Source: Paucisalibacillus globulus (GTDB lineage: Bacteria > Bacillota > Bacilli > Bacillales > Amphibacillaceae). From it: DNA of 64,000 nt. A program made the position numbers and the translations under genes. The notes below the pieces were generated by a model that worked only from the letters and a program-made list of their open reading frames with translations, was not told the DNA's origin and made no database searches. The stretch is taken from assembly GCF_900184735.1 (NCBI RefSeq), contig NZ_LT855387.1:1-64000 (forward strand), given 5' to 3'. Within the stretch, counting starts at the first letter, position 1. Every line of letters begins with the position of its first letter. This document shows positions 37,442-47,216 of this stretch, one piece after another.

Positions 37442-38626
37442 CTATTTCATGTTATTTTCTACAAACCGTTTAATACGGTTCGCTGCTTCAACTAATTGCT
37501 CTTTTGAAATAGTATAAGACATTCGAATATAATCAGATGAACCGAATCCTGAACCAGGTACAACAGCAACTTTTTCTTCATCCAACAAAGCTTCAACCCA
37601 TTCGTCAACCGTTTTGAATCCGTTAAGTTTTGCAGCTTCTGAAACATTTGCAAAAAGATAAAAAGCTCCCTGCGGCTTTTTACATGTTACACCGGGAATC
37701 TTGACGATTAAATCATATAATGTATCTAGTCTTTCTGCAAATACTTTGCGCATTTCCACAGTTGGATCAACTTCGCTCTGATAAGCAGCAAGCGCTGCAT
37801 ATTGCGCGATTGAAGTTGGATTGGATGTAGAGTGAGATGCTAGATTGGTCATTCCCTTGATAATGTCTAAAGGCCCTGCTGCATAACCAATTCGCCAACC
37901 AGTCATAGCATGGGATTTTGATACTCCATTAATGATAACAGTTTGTGTTTTCAATTCTTCAGAGATTTGTGCAATGGACACATGTTCATCATCGGTATAA
38001 ATCAATTTTTCATATATCTCATCTGATATGATAAGAATATTTTGGTCCAGGCATAATTTCCCTAATGACATAAGTTCTTCTTTACTGTACATCATTCCAG
38101 TTGGATTACTTGGAGAATTAATAATAACCGCTTTTGTTCGATCTGTTATAGCATCTTCAAGTTGTTTTAATGAGATTTTAAAATTATTCTCTTCTTTCCC
38201 CTCTATGTAAACAGGCTCGCCACCAGCAAGTTTTATTTGTTCAGGATAACTCACCCAATATGGAGTTGGAATAATTACTTCATCACCTTCGTTTAAAAGA
38301 ACTTGAAATAATGTATATAGTGCATGTTTAGCACCAGAAGTAACAATAATCTGATTCATATCATAAGAAACCTGATTATCCTTATAAAGTTTGTCAATGA
38401 TAGCCTGTTTTAACTCTGGGATACCACCAGCTGGTGTATATTTAGTCTTTCCCAGATCCATTGACTTCTTAGCAGCCTCAATAATATAATCTGGAGTATT
38501 GAAATCCGGTTCACCAGCTCCTAAACCAATTACGTCAAACCCGTTCTGTTTTAATTCTTTTGCTTTTGCTGTTATTGCTAAAGTAGTTGAAGGTGTTAAT
38601 GTTTTAACTCTATTTGCAATCTCCAT
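37442..38626 (-). CDS. aspB: Aspartate aminotransferase
   Basis: A PLP-dependent class I aminotransferase of 394 residues that interconverts aspartate/2-oxoglutarate and oxaloacetate/glutamate. The PLP-binding Lys lies in GVSKSHAMTGWRIGY (about 235-240), with LGAGEPDFNTPDY near the N-terminus and NSPSNPTGMMYSKEE. The ATG at 38626 is 7 bases after GAGGGA; the GTG five codons earlier is in that site. It supplies aspartate for AsnS and lies 15 bases after ypmB. Confidence 0.94.
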   Translation of the reverse strand: MEIANRVKTLTPSTTLAITAKAKELKQNGFDVIGLGAGEPDFNTPDYIIEAAKKSMDLGKTKYTPAGGIPELKQAIIDKLYKDNQVSYDMNQIIVTSGAKHALYTLFQVLLNEGDEVIIPTPYWVSYPEQIKLAGGEPVYIEGKEENNFKISLKQLEDAITDRTKAVIINSPSNPTGMMYSKEELMSLGKLCLDQNILIISDEIYEKLIYTDDEHVSIAQISEELKTQTVIINGVSKSHAMTGWRIGYAAGPLDIIKGMTNLASHSTSNPTSIAQYAALAAYQSEVDPTVEMRKVFAERLDTLYDLIVKIPGVTCKKPQGAFYLFANVSEAAKLNGFKTVDEWVEALLDEEKVAVVPGSGFGSSDYIRMSYTISKEQLVEAANRIKRFVENNMK

Positions 38627-38641
38627 TTGCAATTCCCTCAC

Positions 38642-39160
38642 TTATTCAAACATTTTTTTAAAGCGAAATTCCTCGTACTTGGTACCATCAAAGATGGATA
38701 CATAATCTATTACATATCGATTAGCTTCATCATAGTAGGTTAATTCCCACAGTTCATTACCCTTAATAATAGCAGGAACAATGTCAATTAGCTCGCAATT
38801 TACACATTCATTCATCCAATTTTCTTTTACAGTATCATATGGTAAAATTTCAGATTGATTTACAATTGTAAGTTCTTCATCAACATTTTCTGGTACAAAA
38901 ACAATAACACTCTGTTCCTTTGTTTTTCCAAATACAATATGAAAAAGAGAATCGGCTTGATACCTTCTAGTATCTTCAATTTTGTCAACATCTGTCTCCT
39001 GCAAAACGCGTTGTTCTGCATCAGAATAACCATGTGTCTTACTGTCTTGAATATCTGAATATAGACTTATTAAAAAGAAAAATATAACAATAATGATTAG
39101 AAGTAAGCCTAGCAAAGTCCATTTTGTCCAAGTTGGGATTCGAAAATCTCTTCTATGCAT
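38642..39160 (-). CDS. ypmB: DUF5590 membrane-anchored protein YpmB
   Basis: A 172-residue protein with one N-terminal membrane helix (about 14-36, LLGLLLIIIVIFFFLISLY) and an exposed C-terminal domain of two PepSY-like alpha-beta repeats ending YVIDYVSIFDGTKY. Position beside aspB and asnS fits YpmB. The ATG at 39160 has no clear ribosome binding site of its own but overlaps by 8 bases the end of a well-initiated 30-codon ORF, so it may be translated by coupling. An in-frame TTG at 39184 is an alternative start. Confidence 0.8.
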   Translation of the reverse strand: MHRRDFRIPTWTKWTLLGLLLIIIVIFFFLISLYSDIQDSKTHGYSDAEQRVLQETDVDKIEDTRRYQADSLFHIVFGKTKEQSVIVFVPENVDEELTIVNQSEILPYDTVKENWMNECVNCELIDIVPAIIKGNELWELTYYDEANRYVIDYVSIFDGTKYEEFRFKKMFE

Positions 39161-39245
39161 GGTAATGTGTTGGTTTAATACCAACTTCTTTCTGAATGTT
39201 TTTGTTGAAATTATATTTTGACCCTGAAATACCTTGTATTACCAT
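39153..39245 (-). CDS. 30-residue ORF of unknown function, coupled to ypmB
   Basis: ATG at 39245 follows CGGAGGT at 7 bases, a better initiation signal than that of ypmB. The peptide runs MVIQGISGSKYNFNKN...IKPTHYHA: basic, with Asn and His and no membrane segment. Its stop overlaps the ypmB start (ATGCATAG). It occupies the position of ypmA in B. subtilis but does not resemble YpmA as I remember it. It may be a small protein or a leader that sets ypmB translation. No family recognised. Confidence 0.5.
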   Translation of the reverse strand: MVIQGISGSKYNFNKNIQKEVGIKPTHYHA

Positions 39246-39373
39246 ACTTTCAACCTCCGTTCTTCTATACATGCCAATTTACTTCTATACTTATCAATTA
39301 TTGCTAAACATACTTAACACATCTATGCTTATACTAAGTTTACGTTGAACTTAAATAAGATAAAACACCTACC

Positions 39374-39379
39374 ATTATA
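39374..39379 (-). promoter_or_regulatory. Extended -10 promoter candidate for the small ORF, ypmB, aspB and asnS
   Basis: On the minus strand TGGTATAAT (extended TGn-TATAAT; core at 39379-39374) lies 128 bases before the small ORF. No convincing -35 is seen. The rest of 39246-39493 holds only an 8-bp hairpin (39457-39475). Confidence 0.4.
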
Positions 39380-39456
39380 CCAAGCATATCTTGATTTTTG
39401 TTTTGTTATTATTTATTTCAACCAATTAATTCTAAACACCATACCATTTTACTTAG

Positions 39457-39486
39457 CTGATGCACTTTGCATCAGTTCTTTTTTTG
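39457..39486 (+). terminator. Terminator-like hairpin downstream of dinG, oriented on the plus strand
   Basis: CTGATGCA/TGCATCAG with a 3-base loop is followed by TTCTTTTTTT on the plus strand only. The minus strand, where dinG and ypmB are read, has no T-run after it. There is no annotated plus-strand gene before it. Confidence 0.5.
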
Positions 39487-39493
39487 TGGAAAA

Positions 39494-42277
39494 TTAAAAC
39501 CAATCTTTTGCCTTTTTCATTAGTTGAGTGGTTGTGTCGAATGCAATTGGTACTTCTGGAATGGAATCAATGAAGTATTTTCCGTAAGATGACTTAATGA
39601 TTCGTGCATCACATACAAACACAATCCCTCTGTCATTTGTGGAACGAATTAACCTTCCAAATCCCTGTTTAAAGCGAATAACAGCATTCGGTAGTGCTAA
39701 ATCATAAAATGCGTTCCCACCATTCGCTTTCATATCGGCTGCTTTCGCTTCATACACCGGATGATTTGGCGGCTGAAATGGAAGTCTAACAATCATTAAG
39801 CATGACAAATCATCACCTGGAATATCTACGCCTTCCCAGAATGAACTAGTGCCAAGTAGAATTGACTGATCAAATGTTTGAAAATTCTTCTTTAATCTTT
39901 CTCTACTTCCACTAGAGATGCCTTGGGCAATTAGTACAAATTTTTCGTTTTCCATTAATTCCTTCAACAGATAGTAGGATTTTTTAAGCATATCATAAGA
40001 AGTAAATAATACTAGCATCCTTCCGTTAGTTATTTCAGCTAGTGATAGGATAGATTCACACGTTGCCGCAATAAAATTATCCATATTGTCATAACTAGTT
40101 TCAGGGAAATCACTCGGAATCATCACCCTTACCTGTTTGTCATAGGAAAAAGGAGATGATATCTTCTTTGTGAACAATTTATCCTTTGGAATTCCAAGTC
40201 TCCTCTGAATAAAATTAAACGAATTTCTCATAGTTAAAGTGGCACTTGTTAAAATGACACTTTCTTTAACAGCAAAAAATTCTTCCTGCAATATCGATGA
40301 TATATTAACTGGTTCACTATATAAATAAACTGCATTTTTAGCACCATAAGCTTCGATTTCAATCCACTTTACACTAACCGAATCGTTATCCATTAAAAAG
40401 AGCATCTCTAAGCCATCAATGAACGACTGTAGTATTTCGATTCTACGTTCAGTCTCATCTTTCGCTTCTTTAGTATCTAAATCTTGGCTTAGTTGTGTTA
40501 AAAAGTGGATCATATCACGAATATAAAAAGTTAATCTTGTTGCCATTTCCTTTATTAGGTTCCAGTTTTTCTCAACTTCATCATTTTCCTTATAACGGTA
40601 TTGAATCCTTCCTACATCACTAAGTACCTTTTTTGTTCCATTTTTATTTAAAACATATTGAAAAATGGTACGAAACAAATCATCTAATTCATATTTGGAT
40701 AAGGTTAATAGATCATTCCAACGATCTTTAGCATTCTTATCAAGATTAGAGGAATCACTCAATGTCAAACTATCTAACCATTTACCATCTCCAAAACCAC
40801 CGACCTGATTGAATAGATGTTGCATATTCACATAATCTAATTTTAACCCGTAATGTCTAGAAGCAATTTCCTCCAAATGATGTGCTTCATCAATTATAGC
40901 TTTATCATAGCTAGGTAGGTACTGATAATCATGGAAAATATCCGAACATAATAATGCATGGTTTGTAATGATAATATCGGCTAGTTGAGCATTTCTTTTT
41001 GCCTTTTGATAATAAGAGTATTTGAACCACGGTGATGTAGGGTCTGCATTTCCTTCAACGTCAGCTGATACCCGCTTATAGAATAGTTGCCCATGTGAAG
41101 GTAAATGTAATTCATCAATGTCCCCTGTCTCTGTTTCTAATAGCCATATTAGTATCATTGCTTTTGTTAGGGCAATATCATAATTATCTTGTTGACCAGA
41201 ATCAAGTTCATTAGCAAACTTTTCAATGCTAATATAGTGTTGTTTACCTTTAAGTAATGCAACTTTAAACGGAAACGGTACAAGGCTTTTTATTAAAGGT
41301 ATTTCTTCTTCAAGTAATTGAGACTGTAATTGCGTTGTATATGTACTTATGATTATTTTCTTATTTGATTTTACTGCTTCATAAATACTTGGAATTAAAT
41401 ATGCTAACGATTTACCTGTACCTGTTTCAGCCTCAATTAAAGCATGTTTATGTGCCTGAAAAGAGTCGTAGATATCTTCTGACATGACTCGTTGTCCATC
41501 TCTCTTCTCGTATTTCTTAATAATCGTTTCCATCGTCCCACCATCTTCATAGATAGAATCTAGGTATTCACCGTAGGATGATGAAATGGTGATATTTTTA
41601 CGTTTTTCAGGTAAAACATTACGAAAAGCCAGTCCCCTAAAGCTTGTATATTCATTTTCTTCCGCTTTGAATACTAAAGCCTCTAACTGTTGATTTAACA
41701 ACTCAAATAAATCTGATTTTAGTATCTTTTCGATTTTTAAAAGTTGTTCTATTGTTTCATATGGTAACGAAGAAATTTTCTCCTGTAACTTTATAAAAAG
41801 TTTAGCCGTAACATATGCATCCGAAAGAGCCCGGTGTGGGTTCTCATGCTCTATATTTAAAAAGTCTGCTAATATACCTAATTTATATCCAGGTGCATGT
41901 GGATAGAATATCCTTGTCAGTTCAACAGTATCAAGTACTCTGTTCTTCAATCTAGGTTTTCCAATTGCAGATAATTCTGCATTTAGAAAGCCTAAATCGA
42001 ATGGTACGTTATGGGCAATTAAATAACTATCTTTAAGTATTTCAACAATTACATCAGCCATTTCAGAGAATGACGGAGCATCTGCTACATCCTCATCTTT
42101 AATACCAGTCAATTGTGTAATAAATGGTGGTATAGACTTACCTGGGTACAACATGGTAGAAAATTCATCAATAATTTCATTATTTTCGATGACAACCATA
42201 CCCACTTCGATAATTTTATCTTGGCCTACGCTTGAATTCCCTGTTGTTTCTAAATCCAAGACAACAAATCGATTCAT
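39494..42277 (-). CDS. dinG: DinG family exonuclease/helicase
   Basis: A 927-residue protein. The N-terminus is a DEDDh 3'-5' exonuclease (VVLDLETTG, AHNVPFDLGFL, PHRALSDAYVTAKL). A superfamily 2 helicase core follows, with Walker A AETGTGKSLAYLIP, DEAH box IIDEAHHLEE and a C-terminal motif GFGRLIRSTNDRG. As in B. subtilis DinG the four iron-sulfur Cys of E. coli DinG are not evident. ATG at 42277 after AAAGGTGG; 20 upstream codons are open but lack a binding site. Downstream of birA. Confidence 0.93.
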   Translation of the reverse strand: MNRFVVLDLETTGNSSVGQDKIIEVGMVVIENNEIIDEFSTMLYPGKSIPPFITQLTGIKDEDVADAPSFSEMADVIVEILKDSYLIAHNVPFDLGFLNAELSAIGKPRLKNRVLDTVELTRIFYPHAPGYKLGILADFLNIEHENPHRALSDAYVTAKLFIKLQEKISSLPYETIEQLLKIEKILKSDLFELLNQQLEALVFKAEENEYTSFRGLAFRNVLPEKRKNITISSSYGEYLDSIYEDGGTMETIIKKYEKRDGQRVMSEDIYDSFQAHKHALIEAETGTGKSLAYLIPSIYEAVKSNKKIIISTYTTQLQSQLLEEEIPLIKSLVPFPFKVALLKGKQHYISIEKFANELDSGQQDNYDIALTKAMILIWLLETETGDIDELHLPSHGQLFYKRVSADVEGNADPTSPWFKYSYYQKAKRNAQLADIIITNHALLCSDIFHDYQYLPSYDKAIIDEAHHLEEIASRHYGLKLDYVNMQHLFNQVGGFGDGKWLDSLTLSDSSNLDKNAKDRWNDLLTLSKYELDDLFRTIFQYVLNKNGTKKVLSDVGRIQYRYKENDEVEKNWNLIKEMATRLTFYIRDMIHFLTQLSQDLDTKEAKDETERRIEILQSFIDGLEMLFLMDNDSVSVKWIEIEAYGAKNAVYLYSEPVNISSILQEEFFAVKESVILTSATLTMRNSFNFIQRRLGIPKDKLFTKKISSPFSYDKQVRVMIPSDFPETSYDNMDNFIAATCESILSLAEITNGRMLVLFTSYDMLKKSYYLLKELMENEKFVLIAQGISSGSRERLKKNFQTFDQSILLGTSSFWEGVDIPGDDLSCLMIVRLPFQPPNHPVYEAKAADMKANGGNAFYDLALPNAVIRFKQGFGRLIRSTNDRGIVFVCDARIIKSSYGKYFIDSIPEVPIAFDTTTQLMKKAKDWF

Positions 42278-42342
42278 TTCAACACCACCTTTGTCTTTCT
42301 TTGTATATTCTTTTAACCCATAATTCTTTTCTTTCATGATGG

Positions 42343-43326
42343 TTACAGGTTACGGAACCAATCTATTTCACCTGAATATATCTTTTGAATGGAACCATCT
42401 TCATACTTAGCAAGTAGTGCCCCATCCTCCGCAATGCCAGATAGAATTACTTCTTGCTCATTTTGGAATGTTTTTAATTTTATTCGTTCGCCTAAACGAT
42501 AACCATAGCTTTCCCATCTTTCTTTTATAATGGAGAAACTCTGGTTAAGATATTCGGCATAGGACTTCTCGAACTGGACAAAGATACTCTGGATTAACCT
42601 CGTAATATCCACTTTTCCGGATTCGATTAATAAAGATGTTGCTCTGGATTGGATGCTATCCGGAATTTCATTATGGTCATGATTGACATTCATGCCAATA
42701 CCGATAATAATGTATTGAATTTGATCCTGTTCTGCCTGCATCTCGGTTAATATTCCTGAAACTTTTTTGTCTTTTAGTATAATGTCATTTGGCCATTTTA
42801 TTTTGGCATCTAATTTTAATTCTTTACTTATAACATCAGCTAACACTGTTGCCGTAAGTAACGTTAGTTGAGGTGCTTGATAAGGTAAGATTTTAGGTCG
42901 TAAAATAATACTCATCCAAATTCCCTTGTTTTTTGCACTGTACCACTCACGTTTTAATCTTCCTTTTCCAGCTGTTTGTTCATCAGCTAAAACAACAGTC
43001 CCATGTGGAGCATTATCCATCGCTAATTGATGTGCTATGGATTGGGTAGATGACGTTGTTTCTTTATGGATGATTGACTTTCCTAACCACTTCGTATCAA
43101 GTCCCCATTGTACTGTGTTTTCACTAACTTTGTGCGGGGATTTAATGATTCGATATCCTTTGTTACGCTTTGCCTCTATCACATAGCCATCTTTTTCTAA
43201 TTCTTTCATATGTTTCCAAATTGCACTTCGAGAAATCTTTAACATATCAGAGATTTCTTGACCTGAAATAAAGTTTCCATTATTAATGGATAGTACTTGT
43301 ATTAGTTTACTCCGGGTGGATTCCAT
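42343..43326 (-). CDS. birA: Biotin-protein ligase and biotin repressor
   Basis: A bifunctional protein of 327 residues. The N-terminal winged helix (SGQEISDMLKISRSAIWKHM) binds operators; the catalytic domain has ADEQTAGKGRLKREW (biotin/ATP loop) and KWPNDIILKDKKVSGIL; the C-terminal domain is SH3-like. It attaches biotin to carboxylases and represses biotin genes. Its start lies 25 bases inside the end of cca, consistent with coupling. Confidence 0.95.
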   Translation of the reverse strand: MESTRSKLIQVLSINNGNFISGQEISDMLKISRSAIWKHMKELEKDGYVIEAKRNKGYRIIKSPHKVSENTVQWGLDTKWLGKSIIHKETTSSTQSIAHQLAMDNAPHGTVVLADEQTAGKGRLKREWYSAKNKGIWMSIILRPKILPYQAPQLTLLTATVLADVISKELKLDAKIKWPNDIILKDKKVSGILTEMQAEQDQIQYIIIGIGMNVNHDHNEIPDSIQSRATSLLIESGKVDITRLIQSIFVQFEKSYAEYLNQSFSIIKERWESYGYRLGERIKLKTFQNEQEVILSGIAEDGALLAKYEDGSIQKIYSGEIDWFRNL

Positions 43327-44504
43327 TTTATCCAGTCCTTTAATATTGAATTATTATTTTCAATCTTACCTTCAACTACTAATTCTTCAATTTGTGTAAT
43401 AATATCCTGAATCCAAGGTCCTCTTTTCCTATCTGGAAACAGTTCTATTATATCATTTCCATTAATAGCTAGGTCTTTTTTTGAATAAATTACTAAATTA
43501 CTTTTAAGTCTAAATAACTTTTTCTCATTAACTTTTTGAGTAAAAAGGATCTCTGTTAATCGAGCAAAAGACATATGTAAATCAGGTAATAGTTTATAAA
43601 CAAGTATGTTAGTTAAATCATGAGACTTGTAATAGTTAATTGCATCATTTAAAATGATTGCTTTATTTAGCACTTTATTTGAGCATTTCCAACCTTTTGT
43701 AATTGTCCGTATATCAATACTTGGTTCAGTTTGGTGAATAAGGCAAACCACTTCTTCTAATGAATGAACCGGTCGGATTCTATCGCCTAGCTTTTGTAAT
43801 ATTTGATAATTATTTAAAATAGGTAAGTGCTTCTCAATACCTAAGTCATTCATATACTTTAGTCCTAATCTAACAAACTTACCCGCAAATAACTTCTCTA
43901 GTTCTACAGTAATTCGCTCAACAGCTAACCCTTCTAATGATGGCTTTACATCATTAATAGCATAGAGCGTATCTTTTTCAATTTTAAAACCTAACTGACT
44001 TGAAAAGCGTATAGCTCGTAAAATACGAAGAGGATCCTCTTTTAATCGCTCTTTTCCATTTCCAACCGTTCGAAGTAGTCCATTATGTAAATCTTCTTTA
44101 CCTTTAAATAAATCAAGGATATTCCCATACTTATCCATCGCTAAAGCATTGATAGTAAAATCACGACGTGCCAAATCTAGGTCAATTTTATCGATAAATT
44201 GAACCGAATCCGGATGACGGCCATCGGAATAATCACTTTCAACACGAAAAGTAGTTACTTCATAGGAAACATCATGGTACCTGACAATTACAGTACCGTG
44301 TTCAATTCCAACAGGAATTACCTCATCAAAGATTTCTTGAATCTTGTCTGGCTTAGCCGACGTGGTAATATCTATATCACCAATAGGACGTTCTAACAGT
44401 GAATCACGAACACACCCTCCAACAAAAAAGGCTTGGTGTCCTGCCTGTTCAATTTTTTCAATTACATATAGTGCATCTTGGAAAGGCTCTGTTAATAGGC
44501 TCAT
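43302..44504 (-). CDS. cca: CCA-adding enzyme (tRNA nucleotidyltransferase)
   Basis: A class II CCA-adding enzyme of 400 residues that builds or repairs the 3' CCA of tRNAs. The catalytic fold has GGCVRDSLLERPIGDIDITT (with the DxD metal site), the RRDFTINALA motif and RILRAIRFSSQLGF. ATG after AGAGGTGT. It lies 14 bases after bshA in a conserved dapB-mgsA-bshA-cca-birA row. Confidence 0.95.
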   Translation of the reverse strand: MSLLTEPFQDALYVIEKIEQAGHQAFFVGGCVRDSLLERPIGDIDITTSAKPDKIQEIFDEVIPVGIEHGTVIVRYHDVSYEVTTFRVESDYSDGRHPDSVQFIDKIDLDLARRDFTINALAMDKYGNILDLFKGKEDLHNGLLRTVGNGKERLKEDPLRILRAIRFSSQLGFKIEKDTLYAINDVKPSLEGLAVERITVELEKLFAGKFVRLGLKYMNDLGIEKHLPILNNYQILQKLGDRIRPVHSLEEVVCLIHQTEPSIDIRTITKGWKCSNKVLNKAIILNDAINYYKSHDLTNILVYKLLPDLHMSFARLTEILFTQKVNEKKLFRLKSNLVIYSKKDLAINGNDIIELFPDRKRGPWIQDIITQIEELVVEGKIENNNSILKDWIKWNPPGVN

Positions 44505-44518
44505 ACTACACCTCTATT

Positions 44519-45646
44519 TTACTTATCTTGTAATACATCCTTATACAAACTTATATATTTCTTTAAGATGCTACTAGAATGGAAATGATCCTTTACGTGT
44601 CTTAAGGAGTTTTTTGAAAATTCCTTCAATAATTCATCATCTGACAGTAGTCTTTTGGCGTAAACGGCTGCCATTTCTACATCTCCTAATTCAACAACAA
44701 ATCCTGTTTCTTCTTGTACAATAACTTCAGGTATTCCACCAACATTGGTTCCAATACAAGGAACTTCACACGCCATTCCTTCTAATAGTACCAATCCAAA
44801 GCTCTCTTTTTCAGACAGTAGTAAATTTAAGTCTGATATCGAAAGAAGATCACTAATATTTTTTTGTTTACCTAGAAATAAGACATCGTTTTCTAGACCT
44901 AGCTTGTCAACTAACTGAACAGTATTTGAGTATTCTGGACCGTCTCCAACTAGGAGAAGTTTTGCATTGATATCTTCCCGAATTAAGTTAAATGTATGGA
45001 CAATATCATCTAACCGTTTCACTTTTCGAAAATTAGAAATGTGAATAATTACTTTTTCGTCCTCTTGGATTCCATACTGGGATTTAATATGTTTTAAATC
45101 TTTTTTATAATACTGCTCTTCATTAACAAAATTGTAGATGACTTGTATATCTTTCTCTACATCAATCATTGATTTGGTTTGCACGACCAGATCTTTCGAT
45201 ACTGCAGTTACAGCATCTGATCTCTCTATACCATATTTAATCATCCGTTTAAATGTATTATCTATACCTAGAACCGTTATATCCGTACCATGAAGTGTTG
45301 TAACAATTTTCACTTTACGTTTAGCCATATCACGTGCCAAAATAGCACAGACCGCATGTGGTAGCGCATAATGAACATGGAGAATATCTAATTCCTCTCT
45401 ATCAATCACTTCCGCCATTTTGGTAGCTAGTGCTAAATCATATGGTGGATACTGAAATACTGGGTAATGACTCATCTCCACCTCATGATAATATATATTG
45501 GGATGAACTTGATTCAGTCGAAAAGGTAAGCCGGATGTTATAAAATGAATTTCATATCCTTGCTCAGCTAGCAACATGCCTAGCTCTGTAGCAATAACAC
45601 CAGACCCACCTACTGTTGGATAACATGTGATTCCAATTTTATTCAT
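44519..45646 (-). CDS. bshA: N-acetyl-alpha-D-glucosaminyl L-malate synthase (bacillithiol)
   Basis: A GT4 glycosyltransferase of 375 residues that makes GlcNAc-malate, the first step of bacillithiol synthesis. It shows [19 protein letters not shown] at the N-terminus, HVHYALPHA, and the GT4 donor site [20 protein letters not shown]. It overlaps mgsA by 4 bases (ATGA). In B. subtilis bshB1 lies between mgsA and bshA; that deacetylase gene is absent here. Confidence 0.93.
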   Translation of the reverse strand: MNKIGITCYPTVGGSGVIATELGMLLAEQGYEIHFITSGLPFRLNQVHPNIYYHEVEMSHYPVFQYPPYDLALATKMAEVIDREELDILHVHYALPHAVCAILARDMAKRKVKIVTTLHGTDITVLGIDNTFKRMIKYGIERSDAVTAVSKDLVVQTKSMIDVEKDIQVIYNFVNEEQYYKKDLKHIKSQYGIQEDEKVIIHISNFRKVKRLDDIVHTFNLIREDINAKLLLVGDGPEYSNTVQLVDKLGLENDVLFLGKQKNISDLLSISDLNLLLSEKESFGLVLLEGMACEVPCIGTNVGGIPEVIVQEETGFVVELGDVEMAAVYAKRLLSDDELLKEFSKNSLRHVKDHFHSSSILKKYISLYKDVLQDK

Positions 45647-46059
45647 ACTTCCTTATCTCTTCTCTCTTTTAATACTTTTCTCCAATCCATATCCCCTCTA
45701 TTTAGACCATGAATAAATATCTCAGCAGAACTAATATTGGTAGCGAGTGGAATTTGATGTACATCGCATAGTCTAATAAGTGCACTTACGTCAGGTTCAT
45801 GTGGCTGAGCGGTTAACGGGTCTCTGAAAAAAATAACCATATCCATTTCATTATTTGCTATCATGGCACCTATTTGTTGGTCACCGCCTAAGGGACCTGA
45901 TTGAAACTTATGAATAGAAAGGCCCGTTTCATCACTTATCATTTGACCAGTAGTACCAGTAGCAAATAAATTATGCTTCTCTAAAACATGTTTATACGCA
46001 AGTGCAAAGTTTATAATAATGGGCTTTTTTTCGTTATGGGCAATAAGTGCAATATTCAT
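45643..46059 (-). CDS. mgsA: Methylglyoxal synthase
   Basis: A 138-residue enzyme that turns dihydroxyacetone phosphate into methylglyoxal and phosphate. ALIAHNEKK at the start, ATGTTGQMI, the catalytic Asp in [13 protein letters not shown] and the [14 protein letters not shown] signature are all present. ATG at 46059 is preferred; a TTG two codons upstream is too close to the GGGAGGTGG site. It overlaps bshA by 4 bases and follows dapB by 20. Confidence 0.95.
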   Translation of the reverse strand: MNIALIAHNEKKPIIINFALAYKHVLEKHNLFATGTTGQMISDETGLSIHKFQSGPLGGDQQIGAMIANNEMDMVIFFRDPLTAQPHEPDVSALIRLCDVHQIPLATNISSAEIFIHGLNRGDMDWRKVLKERRDKEV

Positions 46060-46079
46060 ATTCAATTAGCCACCTCCCA

Positions 46080-46871
46080 TTATGACTCGAAATCGAGAAC
46101 ATTCTCTAATCCATAAACAAGTTCTTCTAAATCAAAAACTTTGTTTACCGATATTTTTATCCCATCCATAAAAGACTTTCTATTCATGGAATCATGCTTT
46201 ATTGTTAATTGCTGTCCCTCACCACCAAAGATTACTTCTTGATGAGCAACTAATCCCGGTAATCGAACACTATGAATATGTATCCCATCATCAACTGCTC
46301 CTCTTGCGCCTTTCAGAACTTCTATTTCATCGTGGTGACCTTGTCTCTTCGTATCACGGACTGTTTTAATCATTTCGGCAGTTTTTATGGCTGTACCAGA
46401 AGGTGCATCAATTTTGTTATCATGGTGCTTTTCAATTATTTCGACATCAGTTAGAAATTTTGCTGCAATTGTGGAGAAATGCATCATAAGAATAGCCCCG
46501 ATAGCAAAATTTGGTGCGATAATACATCCAGTTTTAGTTTCACTAGCTACTCTACGTATATCTTCTATCTGTTCAGCAGTAAATCCAGTTGTTCCGACAA
46601 CACAGCGGATATTCTTTTGTAATGCCATTATTATATGATTAAAACTCGCTTCCGCAACAGTTAAATCAATTAATACATCAACTTGTCTTCCATAAAACGC
46701 TTCTTCAGGATTTTGATAGACAGGAATACCTTTCTCAGCTAATGTTGATATTCCTGTTTTTTTTCGGTCAATACAAGCAACTAATTCAAAGTTTGGTTCT
46801 TCTAGTACCATATTGACGGCCTCACTGCCCATTCGACCACGGGGACCTGCAATAACAATTTTTATACTCAT
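46080..46871 (-). CDS. dapB: 4-hydroxy-tetrahydrodipicolinate reductase
   Basis: A lysine and diaminopimelate pathway enzyme of 263 residues. The NAD(P)-binding AGPRGRMGSEAV (residues 8-19), CVVGTTGF and the substrate site EKHHDNKIDAPSGTA are visible. ATG follows CAGGAGG. It lies between ypjD (21 bases) and mgsA (20 bases), as in B. subtilis, and feeds wall and spore dipicolinate synthesis. Confidence 0.96.
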   Translation of the reverse strand: MSIKIVIAGPRGRMGSEAVNMVLEEPNFELVACIDRKKTGISTLAEKGIPVYQNPEEAFYGRQVDVLIDLTVAEASFNHIIMALQKNIRCVVGTTGFTAEQIEDIRRVASETKTGCIIAPNFAIGAILMMHFSTIAAKFLTDVEIIEKHHDNKIDAPSGTAIKTAEMIKTVRDTKRQGHHDEIEVLKGARGAVDDGIHIHSVRLPGLVAHQEVIFGGEGQQLTIKHDSMNRKSFMDGIKISVNKVFDLEELVYGLENVLDFES

Positions 46872-46892
46872 ATTAATTTCCTCCTGATGCAG

Positions 46893-47216
46893 TTACTTTT
46901 TGGTCCATCTATCCTTATCTCTTGTTTCAAATTTAGTCATGGATCGATTAAATGAATCAGAGAGATCTATTTGAAGTGAATTAGCTATACAAGTGATGAC
47001 AAAGATAATATCTCCTAATTCATCTTCTATTGTATTCGCCTCTTCTGTTACCTTCTTTGGCTTCTCACCATGATAATGGTTTACTTCACGGGCAAGTTCA
47101 CCTACTTCTTCAGTTAGCCGAGCCATCAAGGCAAGTGGGGAAAAGTATCCTTCTTTATATTGACTTATATAATCATCTACTCTTTTTTGGACTTCCTCTA
47201 TTGTTAAACCTCTCAT
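46893..47216 (-). CDS. ypjD: MazG-like nucleotide pyrophosphohydrolase YpjD
   Basis: A 107-residue all-helical MazG-like protein. The metal-binding EExxE motif appears as TEEVGELAREV (about 36-46) and the ExxD pair as IEDELGDIIFV (about 68-78). It is thought to hydrolyse aberrant NTPs. It is the first gene of the ypjD-dapB-mgsA-bshA-cca row. Its ribosome binding site is weak. Confidence 0.9.
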   Translation of the reverse strand: MRGLTIEEVQKRVDDYISQYKEGYFSPLALMARLTEEVGELAREVNHYHGEKPKKVTEEANTIEDELGDIIFVITCIANSLQIDLSDSFNRSMTKFETRDKDRWTKK

